Notes: generated by a model from the sequence alone, not told the origin. 36,342 nt of DNA from Centipeda noxia ATCC 43541 (GCF_000160555.1 NZ_GG749280.1:426171-462512); one strand, 5' to 3'; positions 17,134 to 24,786 are shown, numbered from the stretch's first letter. Numbers and translations are program-made.

Positions 17134-18162
17134 TTATTTTTTTCTTCCGAAGGTGGTATTCGTCGCCTTTCCGTCGAATTTGTCAAAGACGTCGAGCGCC
17201 TTGCCGCAGCCGAGCGCAACGCAGGACATGGGCTCGTCCGCAACGACCGTCGGCGTTCCCGTCTCCCTCTGAATGAGCTCCGCCATCCCGTAGAGAAGCG
17301 CACCGCCCCCCGTCAAGACGATGCCGCGGTCCATGATGTCCGCCGCGAGCTCGGGCGGCGTCTCCTCGAGCACCTTCTTCACACAGTCAATAATGCGCAT
17401 GACCGAGGGTTCGATCGCAGCCGATGCCTGCGCCGTAGAGATCGTGACCGGCTTCGGGAGCCCCGAGAGCAGATCGCGCCCGCGAATCTCCATCTGCTCG
17501 CGCCGCGCCGACGTATACGCCGCACCGACACGCAGTTTGATGTCCTCCGATGTGCGCTCTCCGATGAGCAGGTTAAACTCCCGCTTGACATAGGAGATGA
17601 TGTCCTCGTCAAAGGCATCGCCCGCGACACGGATGCTCTCGCTCGTCACGACGCCGCCGAGGCTGATGATGGCGACGTCCGTCGTACCGCCGCCGATATC
17701 GACGACCATCGAGCCCTGCGCCTCTACGATGTCAAGCCCTGCGCCCATCGCCGCCGCAAGCGGCTCCTCAATGAGCTGGATATGCCGTGCGCCCGCCTGT
17801 TCCGCGGCCTCCTGAACGGCGCGCTGCTCTACCATCGTCACGCCTGAGGGGATGCAGATCATGATGCGCGGTCGAAAGACGATGCTGCGTCCGACCACCT
17901 TCTCGATGAAAAAGCGCAGCATGCTCTCCGTAATGTCATAGTCTGCGATGACGCCGCCGCGCAGCGGACGGATCGCAACGATGTTGCCGGGCGTACGCCC
18001 GATCATCTGCCGCGCCTCCTCGCCGATTGCGAGCACCTGGTTCGTGTCGCGGTTCATCGCAACCACCGAGGGTTCTCTTAGGACAACCCCCTTCCCCTTG
18101 ACGTAGACAAGCACATTTGCGGTTCCTAAATCAATTCCTATATCCATTGACATGCCGAACAT
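17134..18162 (-). CDS. mreB: Rod shape-determining protein MreB/Mbl
   Basis: An actin-like ATPase that forms membrane-associated filaments guiding cell-wall synthesis. The 342-residue length is standard. The phosphate-binding motifs are visible: DIGIDLGTANVLVYVKGKG at the N-terminus and VVDIGGGTTDVAIISLGG near residue 165, plus GIVLTGGGALLYGM near residue 290. The ATG at 18162 has AGGAGG nine bases upstream. Its position directly ahead of a flagellar rod gene matches the mbl-flhO-flhP arrangement known from Bacillus, so it may be the Mbl-type paralogue rather than the mreBCD copy; no mreC or mreD is adjacent. Confidence 0.95.
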   Translation of the reverse strand: MFGMSMDIGIDLGTANVLVYVKGKGVVLREPSVVAMNRDTNQVLAIGEEARQMIGRTPGNIVAIRPLRGGVIADYDITESMLRFFIEKVVGRSIVFRPRIMICIPSGVTMVEQRAVQEAAEQAGARHIQLIEEPLAAAMGAGLDIVEAQGSMVVDIGGGTTDVAIISLGGVVTSESIRVAGDAFDEDIISYVKREFNLLIGERTSEDIKLRVGAAYTSARREQMEIRGRDLLSGLPKPVTISTAQASAAIEPSVMRIIDCVKKVLEETPPELAADIMDRGIVLTGGGALLYGMAELIQRETGTPTVVADEPMSCVALGCGKALDVFDKFDGKATNTTFGRKK

Positions 18163-18183
18163 GTACGGAAATCCTCCTGTATC

Positions 18184-18657
18184 TTAATCATCTGCCCTGT
18201 CATCTGCCTGCTGCTCCTCTTTGGGAATGAGTGCCTGCCGTATTTCCTCGAGAGATTTCTCCAGCGACGTGTGATACTCCTCCTGCAGCTCCTTGCTGTC
18301 CCATCGGCACTGTCTTCCATAAAGAAGGATGGCATCGAGATAGGCAATGACAATCTCGGAAACATATGCCCCGGCGACCTCATTCGCCGTCAAATAGACC
18401 TCTTTCGTCTGCAGCTCAAAGGCAATGCGGTCGATATAATGCTCTCCTTCGATAAGATAGGCAAGAGAACGCAGGCGCAGACTCATTTCGCGTGCGGTAA
18501 CAGCATCCCTTGAATGCGCGGAGCGATCCGCGGCGATCTTTTCAAAAATCGCCCACGCCTCGTCGCACAGCTTCCCCACAGCGTCGAGCACCCGATCGCG
18601 CGCGCGTTTTTTGCGCCACAGCACATCGCGCACCGACGGCTTCTTCTGCTCTCCCAT
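18184..18657 (-). CDS. Hypothetical helical protein, first gene of the mreB-flagellar operon
   Basis: A 157-residue protein that I do not recognise. It is charged and probably all helical, with no signal peptide, Cys cluster or membrane segment. Basic residues dominate the first 25 positions (WRKKRARDRVLDAVGKLCDE) and the tail is acidic (KEEQQADDRADD). The ATG at 18657 follows a GGGGGAAGG site, and the gene lies directly behind a near-consensus promoter and 21 bases ahead of mreB, so it is certainly expressed with the shape and flagellar genes. A cytoplasmic role linked to morphogenesis or motility is only an inference from position. Confidence 0.8.
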   Translation of the reverse strand: MGEQKKPSVRDVLWRKKRARDRVLDAVGKLCDEAWAIFEKIAADRSAHSRDAVTAREMSLRLRSLAYLIEGEHYIDRIAFELQTKEVYLTANEVAGAYVSEIVIAYLDAILLYGRQCRWDSKELQEEYHTSLEKSLEEIRQALIPKEEQQADDRADD

Positions 18658-18699
18658 TCCCTTCCCCCGATTCCGTTCGATTTCTTTCTCAGTTTCTTC

Positions 18700-18728
18700 A
18701 TTATATGATGTTCGTCTGTTATCGTCAA
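18700..18728 (-). promoter_or_regulatory. Near-consensus promoter of the mreB-flagellar operon
   Basis: On the minus strand TTGACG (18723-18728) and a perfect TATAAT (18700-18705) are 17 bases apart. The AT-only palindrome at 18732-18743, just upstream of the -35, could act as an UP element. It lies in the 181-base divergent gap between the hypothetical gene and the GNAT gene. Confidence 0.85.
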
Positions 18729-18774
18729 TCCATAATTAATTATAGATAGAAATCTCCGCGCGATGCAGAAAGAT

Positions 18775-18804
18775 TTGCATTTGCATGTCCGTTCAATGTA
18801 AAAT
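18775..18804 (+). promoter_or_regulatory. Possible promoter for GNAT-deoB
   Basis: TTGCAT (18775-18780) and TAAAAT (18799-18804) are spaced by 18 bases, ending 34 bases before the start codon at 18839. The -35 matches four of six consensus positions. Confidence 0.45.
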
Positions 18805-18838
18805 AAAGGAAATATTTTCGTTTGCGAAGGGGATTTTT

Positions 18839-19381
18839 ATGGCAGAGATTTTGAAGGAAGGTCCGCGGCTGCGCCTGCGGCGTGCAGAAGCCGCGGACAT
18901 CGACTACATCTGCGCCCTGCAGGAGGCAAAGGACAACAGCGACTATATCGTCCCGTTTTCGCGTGCAGACCATGAGACGATCGTCGCACAGTCCAAGGCT
19001 GCGATGGACATCATCGTCGAGAAACGCAGCGGCGGGAGCATCGGGTATCTCCACATCGCCGGTCTCCTCCTCGCCTCCAAAGAGCAGGAGTGGACACACG
19101 TCGTCATCGCAAAGAAGGGCCTCGGCTATGGACACGAAGCGATGAAGCTCCTCAAGGCATGGGCGTTTGACGATATGGGCGCGCACCGTGCGTGGCTCGA
19201 CTGCAAGGACTACAACGCGCGCGCCCTGCATCTCTATGAGAGCGAGGGCATGGTGCGCGAGGCACTGATCCGCGAGACGATTCTGCACCGCGGCGTTTAC
19301 GAGAACCTCGTCGTCCTCGGCATCCTCGATCGCGAATATGCTGCACGAAAACGTGCAGGCCTCGAATTGGAAGGAATGTGA
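18839..19381 (+). CDS. GNAT-family N-acetyltransferase
   Basis: A 180-residue protein of the RimJ/RimL-like GNAT group, which transfer acetyl from acetyl-CoA to an amine. The N-terminus RLRLRRAEAADIDYICALQE is typical, the acetyl-CoA loop is represented by AKKGLGYGHEAMKLLKAWAF near residue 95, and the last motif is ALHLYESEGMVREALIRE. The substrate cannot be inferred. The ATG at 18839 has AAGGGGAT upstream; an earlier in-frame ATG at 18785 lies upstream of the predicted -10 and is not favoured. The gene ends six bases before the deoB start, so the two are co-transcribed. Confidence 0.88.
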   Translation: MAEILKEGPRLRLRRAEAADIDYICALQEAKDNSDYIVPFSRADHETIVAQSKAAMDIIVEKRSGGSIGYLHIAGLLLASKEQEWTHVVIAKKGLGYGHEAMKLLKAWAFDDMGAHRAWLDCKDYNARALHLYESEGMVREALIRETILHRGVYENLVVLGILDREYAARKRAGLELEGM

Positions 19382-19386
19382 CGGTC

Positions 19387-20574
19387 ATGCAAAACACAGG
19401 CATCAAGAGGGTCTTCCTCATCGTACTCGACAGCTTCGGCTGCGGCGCGGCACCTGACGCGGCGGAGTTCGGCGATGCGGCGACGTGCAGCACGCTGCGC
19501 TCGGTGACGGAGAGCGGTATTTTCCCCGCGGCAAATCTGACGCGGCTCGGCATCTACAACATCGACGGCGTAGGGACAGGAACGCCGAGCAGCGCTCCCA
19601 TCGGCGCGCATGCACGTATGCGCGAGCTCTCACGCGGCAAGGACACGACCATCGGGCACTGGGAGATGGCGGGCATCGTGCGCAGCGATCCGATGCCGAC
19701 CTATCCCGACGGCTTCCCGCCCGCGATCATCGCACAGCTCGAAACGGCGTTCGGGCGCAAAATTCTCTGCAACAAACCGTACTCCGGGACGGAGGTCATC
19801 CGGGACTACGGCAGAGAGCACGAGGAAACCGGCGCGCTCATCGTCTACACCTCTGCCGACAGCGTGCTGCAGATCGCCGCACACGAGGAGCACGTCCCCG
19901 TGGAACGACTCTACGATTACTGCCGCAAAGCGCGCGCGATCATGCAGGGTGCGCACGGCGTCGGGCGCATCATCGCGCGCCCCTTCGTCGGCACGTTCCC
20001 AAACTATACGCGCACGCCGCGCCGCCATGATTTCTCCCTCGACCCGACAGGCGACACCGTGCTCGACGCGCTCAGCCGCATCGGCCGCGACGTGATCGGC
20101 GTCGGCAAGATCTCCGATATCTTCGGCGGACGCGGACTCACGCGCTCACTCGGCGTCAATGAGACAAATACCGACGGCATGCGGAAGACGACCGCGCTCC
20201 TCGCAGAGGACTTCACGGGGCTGGCCTTCGTCAATCTCGTCGACGGCGATATGATCTACGGCCACCGCCGCGACGTTCCGGGCTATGCACGCGCAATGCA
20301 GGAGTTCGATGACTGGCTTGCAAGTTTCCTCCCGGCAATGAAGGCAGACGACGTACTCATGATTACGGCGGATCACGGCTGCGATCCGGGAGCAGAGGGC
20401 ACCGACCACACGCGCGAGTACGTCCCGCTCCTCGTCTATGGAGAGCGCATTGCGCCCGTCAACCTCGGCACCTACCCCACCTTTGCCATGATCGGCGCAA
20501 CGATCGCGGACATCTTCGATGCGCCGCTTACGGCAAAGGGCGAGAGTTTCCTGCCGCGCATTCTGAAGCAGTAA
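19387..20574 (+). CDS. deoB: Phosphopentomutase
   Basis: DeoB interconverts (deoxy)ribose-1-phosphate and (deoxy)ribose-5-phosphate, feeding sugar from nucleoside breakdown into central metabolism. The 395-residue protein is an alkaline-phosphatase-fold metalloenzyme: FLIVLDSFGCGAAPDA at the N-terminus carries a metal-ligand Asp, KDTTIGHWEMAG holds the phosphorylated Thr region, and MITADHGCDPGAEGTDHTRE carries the late metal ligands. The ATG at 19387 is preferred over the GTG at 19378; both share an AAGGA upstream. The pyrimidine phosphorylase gene, which makes its substrate, lies 327 bases downstream in the same direction. Confidence 0.97.
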   Translation: MQNTGIKRVFLIVLDSFGCGAAPDAAEFGDAATCSTLRSVTESGIFPAANLTRLGIYNIDGVGTGTPSSAPIGAHARMRELSRGKDTTIGHWEMAGIVRSDPMPTYPDGFPPAIIAQLETAFGRKILCNKPYSGTEVIRDYGREHEETGALIVYTSADSVLQIAAHEEHVPVERLYDYCRKARAIMQGAHGVGRIIARPFVGTFPNYTRTPRRHDFSLDPTGDTVLDALSRIGRDVIGVGKISDIFGGRGLTRSLGVNETNTDGMRKTTALLAEDFTGLAFVNLVDGDMIYGHRRDVPGYARAMQEFDDWLASFLPAMKADDVLMITADHGCDPGAEGTDHTREYVPLLVYGERIAPVNLGTYPTFAMIGATIADIFDAPLTAKGESFLPRILKQ

Positions 20575-20579
20575 TTTTT

Positions 20580-20819
20580 GAGATACCATCTCAACCGTGC
20601 GGAACGCCTTAGCAAACCCTAGTGGAGCAAGTGAGTAAATACTGACCTGCCCAAGAAGCAAGTCCGAAGGACGAAGCTGATTGGGAAACAGGTCGCATGC
20701 GAAAACGTCCCAAGAACACGAGCGTTAGCGAAGTGCGATTGGATGACGTTGACCGCTTGCGCGGTACGCCCCGACGGATTTCTTTCGTTTAAGCGCAGCG
20801 CGTTTAAGAAATCCGTCGG
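20580..20819 (+). other. Structured intergenic element with two tandem RNA-like modules
   Basis: The 327 bases between deoB and pdp hold no credible gene but several inverted repeats. Module 1 (20644-20694) has outer arms GACCTG/CAGGTC, then CCCAA/TTGGG, then AGC/GCT and GTCC/GGAC. Module 2 (20704-20750) has outer arms AACGTC/GACGTT, then CCAA/TTGG and CAC/GTG. Both share CCAAGAA on the left and GATTGG on the right while their outer stems differ but still pair. A 5-bp hairpin (20752-20765) and a hairpin with 14-bp arms (20771-20784 with 20806-20819) follow, and a short one (20580-20592) precedes. The strand of any RNA is unproven. The remaining bases up to the pdp ribosome site contain only short hairpins. 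Confidence 0.55.
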
Positions 20820-20901
20820 TATTTAATCGTACAAGCGCACGATCACTTGCGTAACGAGGCGTTTGCGTGGAGTTCGCAAGGGAAACCACAGGAGCATTCC
20901 T

Positions 20902-22224
20902 ATGAACATGTACGATCTGATCACGAAAAAAAAGCGCGGCGAGGCACTGTCGCGCGATGAGATCGCCTACTGGATCGGCGGCTATGTCGCCGGCACGATC
21001 CCTGACTATCAGGTATCGGCGCTCCTCATGGCGATTTACTTTCGCGGCATGACCGCCGCAGAGACGACATCCCTCACCGAGATCATGGCGGCGTCCGGCG
21101 ATCACATCGATCTCTCGGCGATTCCGGGGCACAAGATCGACAAACATTCGACGGGCGGCGTCGGTGACAAGACCACTCTCATCGTCAGCCCCATCGTCGC
21201 CGCATGCGGCTGCAGTGCGCCGAAGATGTCGGGGCGCGGCCTCGGACATACGGGCGGCACCGTAGACAAGCTCGAATCCATCCCCGGTTTCCGCACGAAC
21301 CTCCCGCAGGAGGAATTTATCAGCGTCGTAAAGGACTGTGGTCTTTCCCTCATCGCGCAGGCGGGCACACTTGCGCGCGCGGACAAGCTGCTCTACGCCT
21401 TGCGTGACGTGACAGCGACCGTCGACAGCATCCCGCTGATCGCTTCCTCCATCATGAGCAAAAAGCTCGCCTCAGGCGCGGACGCCGTACTCCTCGATGT
21501 AAAGGTCGGCCGCGGCGCGTTCATGAAGACGATCGAAGAGGCGCGCACACTCGCCGAGACCATGGTCGCCATCGGAAAGAGCGCGGACTTTCCTACGGCG
21601 GCGCTCCTCACGAATATGGAGCAGCCGCTTGGCTGCGCCGTCGGCAACAGCCTCGAAGTCGCGGAGGCGGTCAGTGTGCTGCGCGGTGCAGGCCCCGATG
21701 ATCTGTGCACGATCTCGCTCGCACTCGCAGCAGGCATGCTGCAGCTCGCGGGACTGGGCACGTTCGACGCCTGCCGTATGCGCGCCAAAGAGGCGATCCG
21801 AAGCGGCGCGGCATTCGAGGCACTCGTCCGCATGACCGAGGCGCAGGGCGGCGACATCTCCGTCCTCCATGATCCGGCAAACTTCCCGCAGGCACGCGTC
21901 CGCCGCACGGTATGCGCAAAAGAAGGTGGCTATCTGACCATGCTCGACGCCGAGACGGTCGGCCGCGCTGCCGTCCTCCTCGGTGCGGGCCGCACGGAAA
22001 AAGATGCGCCCATCGATCACGCGGCAGGCATTTATCTCCATAAAAAATACGGCGCACGCGTTACAGCCGGTGAACCGCTCGCTGAGCTTTACGCTGCAGA
22101 CGAAGCGCGGCTGGATGCGGGTGAAGCGCGCTTCCTCGGCGCGATCGCCTGCGGCACAGAAGAGCCCGCGCCTGTGAAGCTCATCTATGGATATGCAGAT
22201 GCGGAGGGCTGGCATGACCGATAG
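20902..22224 (+). CDS. pdp: Pyrimidine-nucleoside phosphorylase
   Basis: This enzyme splits uridine, thymidine or deoxyuridine with phosphate to give the base and (deoxy)ribose-1-phosphate. The 440-residue protein has the family signature SGRGLGHTGGTVDKLESIPG near residue 110, the phosphate-binding KHSTGGVGDKTTLI near residue 80, and VKVGRGAFMKT. The ATG at 20902 has AGGAG seven bases upstream; an upstream in-frame start at 20863 lacks one. The Pdp type is preferred over DeoA thymidine phosphorylase from general resemblance to Firmicute proteins, but that split is not certain. It overlaps cdd by 11 bases, and its product is the DeoB substrate. Confidence 0.95.
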   Translation: MNMYDLITKKKRGEALSRDEIAYWIGGYVAGTIPDYQVSALLMAIYFRGMTAAETTSLTEIMAASGDHIDLSAIPGHKIDKHSTGGVGDKTTLIVSPIVAACGCSAPKMSGRGLGHTGGTVDKLESIPGFRTNLPQEEFISVVKDCGLSLIAQAGTLARADKLLYALRDVTATVDSIPLIASSIMSKKLASGADAVLLDVKVGRGAFMKTIEEARTLAETMVAIGKSADFPTAALLTNMEQPLGCAVGNSLEVAEAVSVLRGAGPDDLCTISLALAAGMLQLAGLGTFDACRMRAKEAIRSGAAFEALVRMTEAQGGDISVLHDPANFPQARVRRTVCAKEGGYLTMLDAETVGRAAVLLGAGRTEKDAPIDHAAGIYLHKKYGARVTAGEPLAELYAADEARLDAGEARFLGAIACGTEEPAPVKLIYGYADAEGWHDR

Positions 22225-22621
22225 AGAACTCGTTGCACGCGCGGCAGAGTTCCGCAGCCGCGCCTATGCGCCCTACTCGGGCTTTGCCGTCGGTGCTGCT
22301 CTTCTCGGGCGCAGCGGCAGGATCTACGGCGGCGTCAACGTCGAGAACGCCGCCTATCCCGTCGGCATCTGTGCCGAGCGCGCGGCGATTGCAGCCGCTG
22401 TCACAAGCGGCGAGCGCGCGTTTGAGGCGCTTGCCGTCATCGCGGACAGTCCGGAGGCATGCGCCCCCTGCGGCATGTGCCGCCAAATGCTCATGGAATT
22501 CCCAATGGAGCGCATCATCCTTGCCAACACGGCAGGCGATCTGCGCGTATTGACGCCGGAGGAACTGCTTCCGCTGGCATTCGGCGCAGCGGCGCTGCCC
22601 CATGAAGGAGATTTACAATGA
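22214..22621 (+). CDS. cdd: Cytidine deaminase
   Basis: Cdd deaminates cytidine and deoxycytidine to uridine and deoxyuridine, which the preceding phosphorylase can then cleave. The 135-residue length is that of the homotetrameric form. The zinc site is complete: CAE (Cys53 and catalytic Glu55) and PCGMCRQ (Cys86 and Cys89), and the substrate-binding YSGFAVGAAL and GGVNVENAAYP segments are present. The ATG at 22214 has GGAGGG upstream and overlaps the pdp end; its own stop overlaps the next start (ATGA). Confidence 0.97.
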   Translation: MTDRELVARAAEFRSRAYAPYSGFAVGAALLGRSGRIYGGVNVENAAYPVGICAERAAIAAAVTSGERAFEALAVIADSPEACAPCGMCRQMLMEFPMERIILANTAGDLRVLTPEELLPLAFGAAALPHEGDLQ

Positions 22622-22986
22622 AGATACTGATTGTCGACGACTCGCGCCTCGTGCGCATCAAGCTCAAGGCAGAGCTGTTTGACCGCGGGCACACGGTGAT
22701 CGAGGCCCGCGACGGAGAAGAAGCGCTCGCACGCATTCAAAAGCAATCGCCCGACGCCGTATTTCTCGACATTATCCTGCCGAAACTCGACGGCTGCGAG
22801 GTGCTGCGCCGTCTGCGCGAGACACACCCGAATCTCCCCGTTGTCATGCTCTCAACGGCCGCGTCCGATGAAAATATTGCCTTTGCCAACGCAAGTGGAG
22901 CGCTGATGTTCATCCAAAAGCCGTATGCCGATCACGAGATCTCTGCGGCACTCGCCAAAATGCAGCAGCAGGTGGAGAGACAATGA
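22618..22986 (+). CDS. Single-domain CheY-like response regulator
   Basis: A 122-residue receiver domain with no output domain. The acidic pocket is VDDS (Asp7, Asp8), the phosphoacceptor is Asp51 in VFLDIILPKLDG, the switch Thr80 lies in MLSTA, and Lys101 lies in IQKP. Such proteins act by binding a target when phosphorylated, as CheY does at the flagellar motor. The start overlaps the cdd stop (ATGA) and its stop overlaps the start of the next gene, a CheX-like phosphatase, making a natural signalling pair. No histidine kinase is in the window, so the input is unknown. Confidence 0.93.
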   Translation: MKILIVDDSRLVRIKLKAELFDRGHTVIEARDGEEALARIQKQSPDAVFLDIILPKLDGCEVLRRLRETHPNLPVVMLSTAASDENIAFANASGALMFIQKPYADHEISAALAKMQQQVERQ

Positions 22987-23441
22987 ACGCCTTGCATACG
23001 GCCTACATCGACACATTCCTCTCAGGACTCGCCGACTATGCGCGTGCATCGGCCGAGGTCGATGATACCCGCGCGCAGGAGCCGACCTACATCACCATAT
23101 CGCAGCGGCTAGATGCGGACGGTGCCCCCCTGATCGTAGCGCTTGCCGCGTCTCTGGATGCGTTCTATGCGCTCGCGAGCGGTTACAGCGGCGTCTCGCT
23201 GGAGGGCATGGACGAGCTCGCCGTCGACGCTGTCGGTGAACTCTTCAACGTCATCAACGGGCATTTCTCCTCGCGGATGCGCGCAGAGGGGCACGCCGTC
23301 TCCATCATCGACCCGCCGCGCCATTACCACGGTCCGGCAGAGCCGGACGCACCGGCATTCAGATGCATCATCAAAAGTCCCGCCGGCGCCATGACCCTCA
23401 TTGCGGCCGGTGAGGAATTTATCGCTGCACAGCCTCATTAA
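22983..23441 (+). CDS. CheX/CheC-like chemotaxis phosphatase-family protein
   Basis: A 152-residue protein whose central helix, ELAVDAVGELFNVINGHFSS at ~80-99, carries the ExxN signature (GELFN) of the CheC/CheX/FliY phosphatases that dephosphorylate CheY. Only one such helix is clear, as in CheX. The ATG overlaps the stop of the CheY-like gene (ATGA), which strongly suggests that it acts on that partner. Overall similarity to CheX outside the helix is modest, so the family call is good but catalytic activity is inferred. Confidence 0.8.
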   Translation: MNALHTAYIDTFLSGLADYARASAEVDDTRAQEPTYITISQRLDADGAPLIVALAASLDAFYALASGYSGVSLEGMDELAVDAVGELFNVINGHFSSRMRAEGHAVSIIDPPRHYHGPAEPDAPAFRCIIKSPAGAMTLIAAGEEFIAAQPH

Positions 23442-23466
23442 AGGCGCGTTTTGAAAGGAGCTTCCC

Positions 23467-24558
23467 TTGACCATCTTCTCATATACCATAGACTTCCATA
23501 CCGTTGTGGACCTGCTGCTCGTCCCCGCCTGCATCCTTCTCGCCGCGCTCACCGTCGGCATCGTTGCCGACCGGCTCATCCGCCGCTACATCAACCGCCG
23601 CGTCGACGTAGACGAGAGTACGTGGAAATATGTCTTTATCCGCTCCATGCACGGCGTCCCCATCTTCTTCAGCTTCATCATCGGCCTCTACTGGGCAATC
23701 GACGCCGTGGAGATCTCCCCGACACTCACGAAACTGCTGTCCTATCTCCTCTTCACGTGCAGCATCTTCTCCATCACGCGCGTGATTGCGCGCACGATTG
23801 ACGGCGTCGTCACGATGTACTTCGAGCGCTCCGACAAGAACCTCCCCAAGACGACTCTGCTCAACAGCATCCTCATCGGCATCATCTACGCGATCGGCAT
23901 CCTCGTCATCCTCCAGTACTACGGCATCTCCATCACACCGATTCTGACCGCAGCGGGCGTCGGCGGCATGGCGGTTGCCCTCGCTCTGCAGGAGACACTC
24001 GCGAACATCTTTGCGGGTCTCCATCTCATTCTTTCAAAACAGCTGCGCCTCGGCGACTACATCCAACTCGGCACAGGAGAAGAAGGGCGCGTCACGGACA
24101 TCACGTGGCGTTTCACCACCATCATCCCCGTCGGCGCAAGCAACACCATCGTCATCCCGAACAAGACCATCGCAGGTGCAAACATCACGAATTTCAGCCT
24201 GCCCACGCGCAGCATCAACATCAGCGTCCCCGTCGGCGTCTCCTACGACAGCGATCTCGCTCAGGTCGAGCGCGTCACCGTCGAGACGGCAAAAGAAGTG
24301 CTCGCACGCGTAGACAACAATCCGTATGCGGACCCCGCCGTGCGCTTTACAAATTTTGGGGACTCCTCCATCGACTTCAACGTCGTTCTGCCGTCCAGCA
24401 GGTTCGATCATCAGGGCGTCATCAAGCATGAATTCATCAAAGCGCTCACTGAACGCTACCGCACGGAAGGCATCGATATTCCCTACCCGATCCGCTCGAT
24501 CATCCAGGAGCAGGAGAACCCCGCTCCCGAAGAACATGCGCAAGAGCATCGTTCATAA
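23467..24558 (+). CDS. MscS-family mechanosensitive ion channel
   Basis: A 363-residue inner-membrane channel that would release solutes on osmotic downshock. Four hydrophobic segments precede the pore helix, whose Gly/Ala-rich pattern (AAGVGGMAVALALQETLANI) is the MscS hallmark; the following beta domain (RLGDYIQLGTGEEGRVTDIT) and alpha/beta cytoplasmic domain are complete. The start is TTG at 23467, supported by AAAGGAG six bases upstream; no ATG fits. It closes the pdp-cdd-cheY-cheX run, 25 bases after the CheX-like gene. Confidence 0.93.
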   Translation: MTIFSYTIDFHTVVDLLLVPACILLAALTVGIVADRLIRRYINRRVDVDESTWKYVFIRSMHGVPIFFSFIIGLYWAIDAVEISPTLTKLLSYLLFTCSIFSITRVIARTIDGVVTMYFERSDKNLPKTTLLNSILIGIIYAIGILVILQYYGISITPILTAAGVGGMAVALALQETLANIFAGLHLILSKQLRLGDYIQLGTGEEGRVTDITWRFTTIIPVGASNTIVIPNKTIAGANITNFSLPTRSINISVPVGVSYDSDLAQVERVTVETAKEVLARVDNNPYADPAVRFTNFGDSSIDFNVVLPSSRFDHQGVIKHEFIKALTERYRTEGIDIPYPIRSIIQEQENPAPEEHAQEHRS

Positions 24559-24587
24559 CGCAGAAGAATAGACTTCATCTGTATCAT

Positions 24588-24722
24588 TTATCCACAGAAT
24601 GCACATGTTCTCCCTAGGGAAACTGTGGATAACTTCACCTCTGAAGCGGGGTCTGCAAATCCTTTTTTTATCGGTATTTTCATCAAAAATCGCCACAATG
24701 TACGAAAATTTCCTGTGGATAA
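24588..24722. promoter_or_regulatory. Three perfect DnaA boxes
   Basis: TTATCCACA occurs on the plus strand at 24588-24596 and on the minus strand at 24624-24632 and 24714-24722. The first two, each extended by one G/C, form a 10-bp inverted repeat with a small palindrome (TCCCTAGGGA, 24611-24620) between them. They lie in the 301-base gap between the mscS stop and the NrdD-tail gene, upstream of that gene's promoter. DnaA controls the nrdAB genes in E. coli, so regulation of the nrd locus here is a reasonable reading. Neither dnaA nor dnaN is nearby. Confidence 0.75.
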
Positions 24723-24735
24723 CTTTGTGTACAAA

Positions 24736-24783
24736 CAACTATATATAGATTTCCTATTGACGAGTACACACTACATGTTGTAT
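24736..24783 (+). promoter_or_regulatory. Tandem NrdR-like boxes
   Basis: Two 16-base sites resemble the NrdR consensus acaCwAtATaTwGtgt. Site 1 (24736-24751) has a perfect 10-base core, CTATATATAG; site 2 (24768-24783) is ACACTACATGTTGTAT and matches 13 of 16 positions. Their centres are 32 bases apart, about three helical turns, as is usual for NrdR pairs. Site 2 covers the spacer and the first bases of the -10 of the promoter, fitting repression. Confidence 0.75.
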
Positions 24784-24786
24784 AAT
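24757..24786 (+). promoter_or_regulatory. Promoter of the NrdD-tail / nrdG operon
   Basis: TTGACG (24757-24762) and a perfect TATAAT (24781-24786) are separated by 18 bases. Transcription would begin near 24793, leaving a ~67-base leader before the start codon at 24860. Confidence 0.8.

Noticed and set aside
20580-20901. Purine riboswitch or T-box before pdp
   Set aside because: None of the conserved core sequences of those classes could be found.
22851-23579. Minus-strand frames over the cheY-cheX pair
   Set aside because: Antisense shadows of two overlapping genes with intact catalytic motifs.
24588-24786. Chromosomal origin of replication
   Set aside because: Three DnaA boxes and an AT-rich patch are present, but there is no dnaA, dnaN, gyrB or rpmH nearby, and the sites sit upstream of a promoter with NrdR-like boxes.
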